Below, one piece after another: positions 59,636 through 64,000 of a DNA stretch of 64,000 bases. The DNA lies in assembly GCA_036389035.1 (NCBI GenBank), contig DASVQQ010000033.1:1-64000 (forward strand), read 5' to 3'. The position numbers and the translations under genes are program-made. The DNA is from Jatrophihabitans sp. (GTDB taxonomy: Bacteria > Actinomycetota > Actinomycetes > Mycobacteriales > Jatrophihabitantaceae). Numbering within the stretch: the stretch's first letter is position 1; each line of letters starts with the position of its first letter. The notes under the pieces are model-generated. The model made no database searches. It was given only the letters and a program-made list of their open reading frames with translations, and was not told the DNA's origin.

Positions 59636-61009
59636 ATGGAGTTCATGACCTCCTACGAGTGGCACCTGCATCCACAGGCCGAAGCCCTGGTCGACCGGCT
59701 GGTCGACGAGGCGATCAGCAAGAGCTCCGAGCTGGCCGAGTTCAGCAGCCGGCTGGCCACCCAGACGGCCACCCGCCCGCAGGACTGGCTGGACTCGGTC
59801 GCCGGCCCGGTCACGGTCGACGAGCTGGCCGCCGTGGGTTACCAGCCCATCGGGTACCAGCCCGCCGATCGGGCCGGCCTGTGGCGGCACCCCGGGGCGC
59901 AGCTGCCCGCCGTGATCCCGGCCGAGCACTACGAGCTGGCACTGCGGGTGGATGACATCGCCGCCCTTGCCACCAGTTATGCCCGGGTGCGCGGTGACAG
60001 CACCGCCTTCGAACTCGAAGGCTCGCCGCTGGCCGGCTACCGCCGGGTGGTGCTGGCCGAGCAGAACGGGGTGGTGCTGGCCGGCGTGGAACGGCGCTCG
60101 TGGGCCACCGGCGCCAGGCCGCAGACCTTTCAGCCCGGCGAGGCCCGGGCCGCCGGCCAGGCCTGGCAACTGCTGGCCGAACGGCCCCGGACGCTGACCG
60201 GCCCGGCCGGGATACGCGCTCAGCTGCCCGCGGCCCGGGCAGCGGTCGAGCTCGTCGGGCCGGACCTGGCGGCGTCCTATTTCTTGCGGCAGGAGCGCGA
60301 CTACTGGCAGCGGCACAACAGCGCGGGCACCCTGCAGCACGCCCGTCAGGACCGGCTGGGCCTGGGCTGGGGCAACAACGACCACCACACCTTCCGCTCG
60401 TCCCGGGCCGCCTTCGCGCCGCTGATCGGATTTCTGACCCTGCTCGGGTTCCGGCCGCGCGAGCGGTTCTACGCCGGCGCGCAGGCCGGCTGGGGCGCCC
60501 AGGTGCTGGAACACCCAGGCTGCGGTGGGGTGATCTTCGCCGACGTGGACCTGACAGCCGACGAGGTCGACCTCGACTTCGCTCAGGTCGAGCTCGCCGA
60601 GACCGGCCGGTACGGCACGGTGGGGATGTGGTGCGCGCTGCACGGGGAGTCGCTGCTGGCAGCGGGCATGCACCACCTGGAAGGCCAGTTCTCCTTCGAC
60701 GAGCTGACCGCGTCGCTGGCCGAGTTGGGCCAGCCGTCGATGCGCCCGTTCTCCGACTACCCCTACCTGCGTCAGGCGTTCACCGAGGCCGAATGGTGGC
60801 CGGTGCCGGCGGCCCGGCTGGCCGCGCTGGTGGCCGCCGGCCAGCTCGACCCGCGGCGGGCGGCCGAGATCGCCGAGGCCGGCGCCGCCGGCTCGCACCT
60901 GGAGAACCTGGCGCGCCGGTCGGGCTTCAAGGGTTTCAACCAGACCAACGTCTCGGCCACCATGTTGGCCACCGATCCGCGCGAATACCGGCGCCTAGGA
61001 CAAGATTGA
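59636..61009 (+). CDS. Conserved protein of unknown function, possible metal-dependent oxygenase-like fold
   Basis: The protein is about 457 residues. NNDHHTFR, QVLEHPGCG, VIFADVDLTADEVDLDF and a later ALHGES/MHHLEG provide several histidine and glutamate positions that could ligate metal. The layout recalls VOC or DUF1338 type proteins, but I cannot place it in a named family. The C-terminus ends FKGFNQTNVSATMLATDPRE. It stands four bases before the D-lactate dehydrogenase gene and is divergent from the lactate permease, so it probably serves carboxylic-acid metabolism. Starts at GTG 59600, ATG 59636 or ATG 59645 are possible. Confidence 0.55.
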   Translation: MEFMTSYEWHLHPQAEALVDRLVDEAISKSSELAEFSSRLATQTATRPQDWLDSVAGPVTVDELAAVGYQPIGYQPADRAGLWRHPGAQLPAVIPAEHYELALRVDDIAALATSYARVRGDSTAFELEGSPLAGYRRVVLAEQNGVVLAGVERRSWATGARPQTFQPGEARAAGQAWQLLAERPRTLTGPAGIRAQLPAARAAVELVGPDLAASYFLRQERDYWQRHNSAGTLQHARQDRLGLGWGNNDHHTFRSSRAAFAPLIGFLTLLGFRPRERFYAGAQAGWGAQVLEHPGCGGVIFADVDLTADEVDLDFAQVELAETGRYGTVGMWCALHGESLLAAGMHHLEGQFSFDELTASLAELGQPSMRPFSDYPYLRQAFTEAEWWPVPAARLAALVAAGQLDPRRAAEIAEAGAAGSHLENLARRSGFKGFNQTNVSATMLATDPREYRRLGQD

Positions 61010-61013
61010 GGAC

Positions 61014-63923
61014 GTGAACCCCGAGACGCTGGCCGCCGAGCTGCGCCGTGCCGGTGTCCCCGACGTCGATGCCAGCAGCCGGCGGCGCGCCGAGTACTCC
61101 ACCGACGCCTCCAACTACCGGGTGGTTCCCCAGGTGGTGGTGTTTCCGCGGCACGCCGACGAGGTGGCACTGGCACTGCAGGTGGCCGCTCGCACCCAGA
61201 CGCCGCTGACTGCCCGGGGCGGAGGCACCTCCTGCGCCGGCAACGCCGTCGGGCCGGGCCTGGTGCTGGACTTCTCCCGGCATGTCAACCGGCTGATCGC
61301 CCTGGACCCCGAGGCTCGCACCGCCACCGTGGAACCCGGGCTGATCCTGTCCGAGCTGCAGCGGGCCGCGGCCGTGCACCGGCTGCGCTTCGGCCCGGAC
61401 CCCTCCACCCAGGCGCGCTGCACCCTCGGCGGGATGATCGCCAACAACGCCTGCGGCCCGCGCGCGCTGGCCTACGGTCGCACCGCCGACAACGTCGAGT
61501 CGCTGTCGCTGCTGCTGGCCGACGGGCGCAGCCTGGACACCGGCCCGCTGGCCGCGCTGGCCGACCCGATCGGCGCCCGGCTGGCGGCCCTGACGCAAGC
61601 AAACCTGGGCGTGATCCGCACCGAGTTCGGCCGGTTCGGCCGTCAGATCTCGGGCTACTCGATGGAGCACCTGCTGCCCGAGAACGGCGGCAACCTGGCC
61701 CGGTTCCTGGCCGGCACCGAGGGCACCCTGGCGATCAGCACGGCGGCCACCGTCCGGCTGGTCGAGCTGGCCCCGGCCACCGCGCTGGCCGTGCTGGCCT
61801 ATCCGGACATGGCCAGCGCCGCCGACGCGGTGCCGGCCGTGCTGCCGTACCGGCCGCTGGCGCTGGAGGGCATGGACGCCCGGCTGGTCGAGGTGCTGCG
61901 GAGCCGGCGCGGCCCGGCCGCGGTCCCGCCGCTGCCCGAGGGCGGTGGCTGGCTGTTCGTCGAGACCGGCGGCCAGAGCCAGGCCGAGGCGGTCGCCGCC
62001 GCGGAGCAGGTCGTCCGGGCCGCCGACCCGCTCGCCTCGGCGGTGGTGACCGGCGAGCACGCCCGCCGGCTCTGGCGGATCCGCGAGGACGGCGCGGGCC
62101 TGGGCGGGCGCACCCCGGCCAACGCGCCTGCCTGGCCCGGTTGGGAGGACGCGGCGGTGCCGCCGCAGCGCCTGGGCGGCTACCTGCGCGAGTTCTTCAC
62201 CCTGCTGGAGCGGCACCGGATCGACGGGCTGGCCTATGGCCACTTCGGTGACGGTTGCGTGCACGTCCGGCTGGACTTTCCGCTGGCCGACCGGCCGCCC
62301 GCGTTCCGGGAGTTCCTGCTGGAGGCAGCCACCCTGGTGGCCGCGCACGGCGGCTCGATGTCGGGCGAGCACGGCGACGGCCGGGCCCGCGGCGAGCTGC
62401 TGCCGGCGATGTACTCCGCCGAGGCGATCGGGCTGTTCGCCTCGGTCAAGGCGATCTTCGACCCGGCCAACGTGCTCAACCCCGGCGTGATCGTGGACCC
62501 CGCGCCGGTCGAGGCGGACCTGCGGCTGCCGCTGGCCCGCTCGCTGACCGGCTCGGGTGGCCGCGCGCTCGGTTTCAGCTACCCGCACGACGGCGGCTCG
62601 TTCAGCACGGCGGTGCACCGCTGCGTCGGGGTCGGCAAGTGCCGAGCGGACCTGACCGCCACCGGCGGCGTGATGTGCCCGTCCTACCTGGCGACGCTGG
62701 ATGAGACCCACTCGACCAGGGGACGGGCCCGGGTGCTGCAGGAGCTGGCCAACGGCCAGTTGCTGACCGAGGGCTGGCAGTCGCCGGAGCTGCTGCAGGC
62801 GCTGGACCTGTGCCTGGCCTGCAAGGGCTGCGCCTCGGACTGCCCGGCCGGGGTGGACATGGCCACCTACAAGGCCGAGCTGCTGTTCCAGCGTTACCGC
62901 CGCCGGCTCCGGCCGGCCGCGCACTACCTGCTGGGCTGGCTGCCGCGCTGGAGCCGGCTCGCCGCCCGGGCCCCCCGGCTGGCCAACGCCGCGCTGCGTC
63001 CCAAGCCGCTGGCGGCGCTGGCCAAGCGGATCGGCGGCATCGACCGGCGCCGGCCGCTGCCGGCCTTCGCGCCCAGGACCTTTCGCGACTGGTTCGCCGA
63101 GCACCCGGTCGCGGCCGGCGATCCGGTGCTGCTGTTCGTCGACACCTTCACCAACGCGTTCTCACCGGAGGTGGGGCAGGCCGCCGTCGAGGTCCTGGAG
63201 GCCGCCGGCTGCTCGGTGCGGATTCCGGACTCCCAGGTCTGCTGCGGCCTGACCTGGATCTCGACCGGCCAGCTCGACGGCGCTCGCAAGCAGCTGCGCC
63301 GCAGCTTCGACGCCCTGGCGCCGGCGCTGGCGCAGGGCCTGCCGGTGGTCGGCCTGGAACCGTCCTGCACCGCGGTGCTGCGCTCGGACGCGGTGGAGCT
63401 GATGGCTGGCGATGACCGGGCCGAGCGGGTGCGGGCCCAGACCCGGACGCTGGCCGAGCTGCTCACCGAGCGCGGCTGGAGCCCGCCGTCCCTGCACGGC
63501 GTCGAGGCCGTGGTGCAGCCGCACTGCCACCAGCACGCCGTGCTGGGCTTCGACGCCGACTCGGCGCTGCTGACCGGCGCCGGCGCCCAGCTGCAGACGG
63601 TGGGCGGCTGCTGCGGCCTGGCCGGCAATTTCGGGGTCGAGCGCGGCCACTACGAGGTGTCGGTGGCGGTCGCCGAGCAGGCCCTGTTGCCCGCGGTGCG
63701 CGGCGCGGGGCCGGATACCGTGGTGCTGGCCGACGGGTTCTCCTGCCGCACCCAGCTCGATCAGCTCAGCCAGCGCACCGGCCTGCACCTGGCGCAGCTG
63801 CTCGCCGGCCGGTTGCCGAGCCACCCGGCGGGAAGTCCGACCACCGACCCGACGACCACCGACCCGACGACCACCGCCAGGCCCACCACCGACCGGACGA
63901 CCACCGACAGGACACAGCCATGA
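61014..63923 (+). CDS. FAD/Fe-S D-lactate dehydrogenase-type oxidoreductase
   Basis: The 969-residue protein has an N-terminal FAD-binding-4 domain (GGGTSCAGNAVGPGLVLDFS, GMIANNACGPRAL), FAD oxidase C-terminal part (YGHFGDGCVHVR, SGEHGDGRARGELLP), two Fe-S segments (CVGVGKC and CLACKGCASDCP) and a cysteine-rich CCG domain (CCGLTW, CCGLAG). It resembles quinone-linked D-lactate dehydrogenases/glycolate oxidase fusions. The extreme C-terminus is a Thr/Asp/Pro repeat of about 30 residues and overlaps the next gene. GTG start, four bases after the preceding gene. Confidence 0.9.
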   Translation: MNPETLAAELRRAGVPDVDASSRRRAEYSTDASNYRVVPQVVVFPRHADEVALALQVAARTQTPLTARGGGTSCAGNAVGPGLVLDFSRHVNRLIALDPEARTATVEPGLILSELQRAAAVHRLRFGPDPSTQARCTLGGMIANNACGPRALAYGRTADNVESLSLLLADGRSLDTGPLAALADPIGARLAALTQANLGVIRTEFGRFGRQISGYSMEHLLPENGGNLARFLAGTEGTLAISTAATVRLVELAPATALAVLAYPDMASAADAVPAVLPYRPLALEGMDARLVEVLRSRRGPAAVPPLPEGGGWLFVETGGQSQAEAVAAAEQVVRAADPLASAVVTGEHARRLWRIREDGAGLGGRTPANAPAWPGWEDAAVPPQRLGGYLREFFTLLERHRIDGLAYGHFGDGCVHVRLDFPLADRPPAFREFLLEAATLVAAHGGSMSGEHGDGRARGELLPAMYSAEAIGLFASVKAIFDPANVLNPGVIVDPAPVEADLRLPLARSLTGSGGRALGFSYPHDGGSFSTAVHRCVGVGKCRADLTATGGVMCPSYLATLDETHSTRGRARVLQELANGQLLTEGWQSPELLQALDLCLACKGCASDCPAGVDMATYKAELLFQRYRRRLRPAAHYLLGWLPRWSRLAARAPRLANAALRPKPLAALAKRIGGIDRRRPLPAFAPRTFRDWFAEHPVAAGDPVLLFVDTFTNAFSPEVGQAAVEVLEAAGCSVRIPDSQVCCGLTWISTGQLDGARKQLRRSFDALAPALAQGLPVVGLEPSCTAVLRSDAVELMAGDDRAERVRAQTRTLAELLTERGWSPPSLHGVEAVVQPHCHQHAVLGFDADSALLTGAGAQLQTVGGCCGLAGNFGVERGHYEVSVAVAEQALLPAVRGAGPDTVVLADGFSCRTQLDQLSQRTGLHLAQLLAGRLPSHPAGSPTTDPTTTDPTTTARPTTDRTTTDRTQP

Positions 63924-64000
63924 CGGAAAGCTTCGTCCCACCGCCCTATCCCTATGAGCGCCTGGGTGAGCTGAAGGCGATCGGGGACCGGCTCGAAGGC
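63920..64000 (+). CDS. dapC: Probable succinyl-diaminopimelate aminotransferase, N-terminus only
   Basis: The ATG overlaps the dehydrogenase stop (ATGA), and the visible 27 codons read ESFVPPPYPYERLGELKAI, matching the start of actinobacterial DapC-type PLP aminotransferases as I remember them. The gene continues beyond the window. Assignment rests on this short stretch. Confidence 0.55.
   Translation, partial: MTESFVPPPYPYERLGELKAIGDRLEG

Overview
The window is high-GC actinobacterial DNA. Evidence for this is pervasive G/C third positions, GTG starts, four-base ATGA/GTGA overlaps, a mycothiol deacetylase (mshB), DUF3117, DUF6113, a GlgM/GlgC pair and a SARP regulator. It is chromosomal. 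No rRNA, tRNA, insertion sequence, integrase or CRISPR array was seen. Species cannot be fixed from sequence alone.

Positions 1-23,493 look like a specialised-metabolite gene cluster whose left end lies outside the window. It has no NRPS or PKS modules and instead uses stand-alone amino-acid-activating enzymes. The left arm (minus strand, 1-4,902) is a tightly coupled operon: N-hydroxylase, cupin, methionyl-tRNA-synthetase-like protein, sarcosine-oxidase-type flavoenzyme and cation:proton antiporter. The first four match the known hydrazine-forming logic (N6-hydroxylysine joined to an amino acid by cupin plus MetRS-like chemistry, then oxidative release of a hydrazino acid), but here cupin and MetRS-like parts are separate genes. 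Next come a P450 with the broken remnant of a duplicated P450 beside it, and an MFS exporter. The right arm (minus strand, 8,138-21,718) has a second N-hydroxylase, two ATP-grasp ligases, a glutamate-synthase-like FMN protein, a glutamate mutase large subunit in one open frame with a class II AsnRS/AspRS-like activating domain, the cobalamin subunit, a DDAH/amidinotransferase-family enzyme, a signal-less family 5 solute-binding protein, a PP-loop ATPase and an ECF-type sigma factor. A divergent SARP gene follows, with a four-copy, 11-bp-period GTCGAC array between it and the sigma gene. My reading is a peptide-like or small hydrazine/N-N metabolite containing a 3-methylaspartate-derived unit. 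The product is not identifiable from sequence.

Positions 23,682-25,131 hold an omega-amidase/nitrilase and a Nudix hydrolase. From 25,220 to 37,767 two complete oligopeptide/dipeptide ABC importers lie side by side: one with permease-permease-fused double ATPase-lipoprotein order, the other permease-lipoprotein-permease-ATPase-ATPase.

Positions 37,823-52,630 are housekeeping: mshB, DUF6113, a GNAT protein, 7Fe ferredoxin, a secreted protein, dapD/dapE (lysine/peptidoglycan), two LOG-type proteins, a DivIVA-like protein, 3-methyladenine glycosylase, a DUF433/DUF5615 toxin-antitoxin pair, a crotonase, DUF3117, leucyl aminopeptidase and divergent glgM/glgC. Positions 52,804-57,666 hold a polar amino-acid ABC importer followed by a flavin amine oxidase and a LysR regulator. 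Positions 57,730-63,923 form a lactate region (lactate permease, an unassigned conserved protein, FAD/Fe-S D-lactate dehydrogenase). The window closes in the first codons of a dapC-like aminotransferase.
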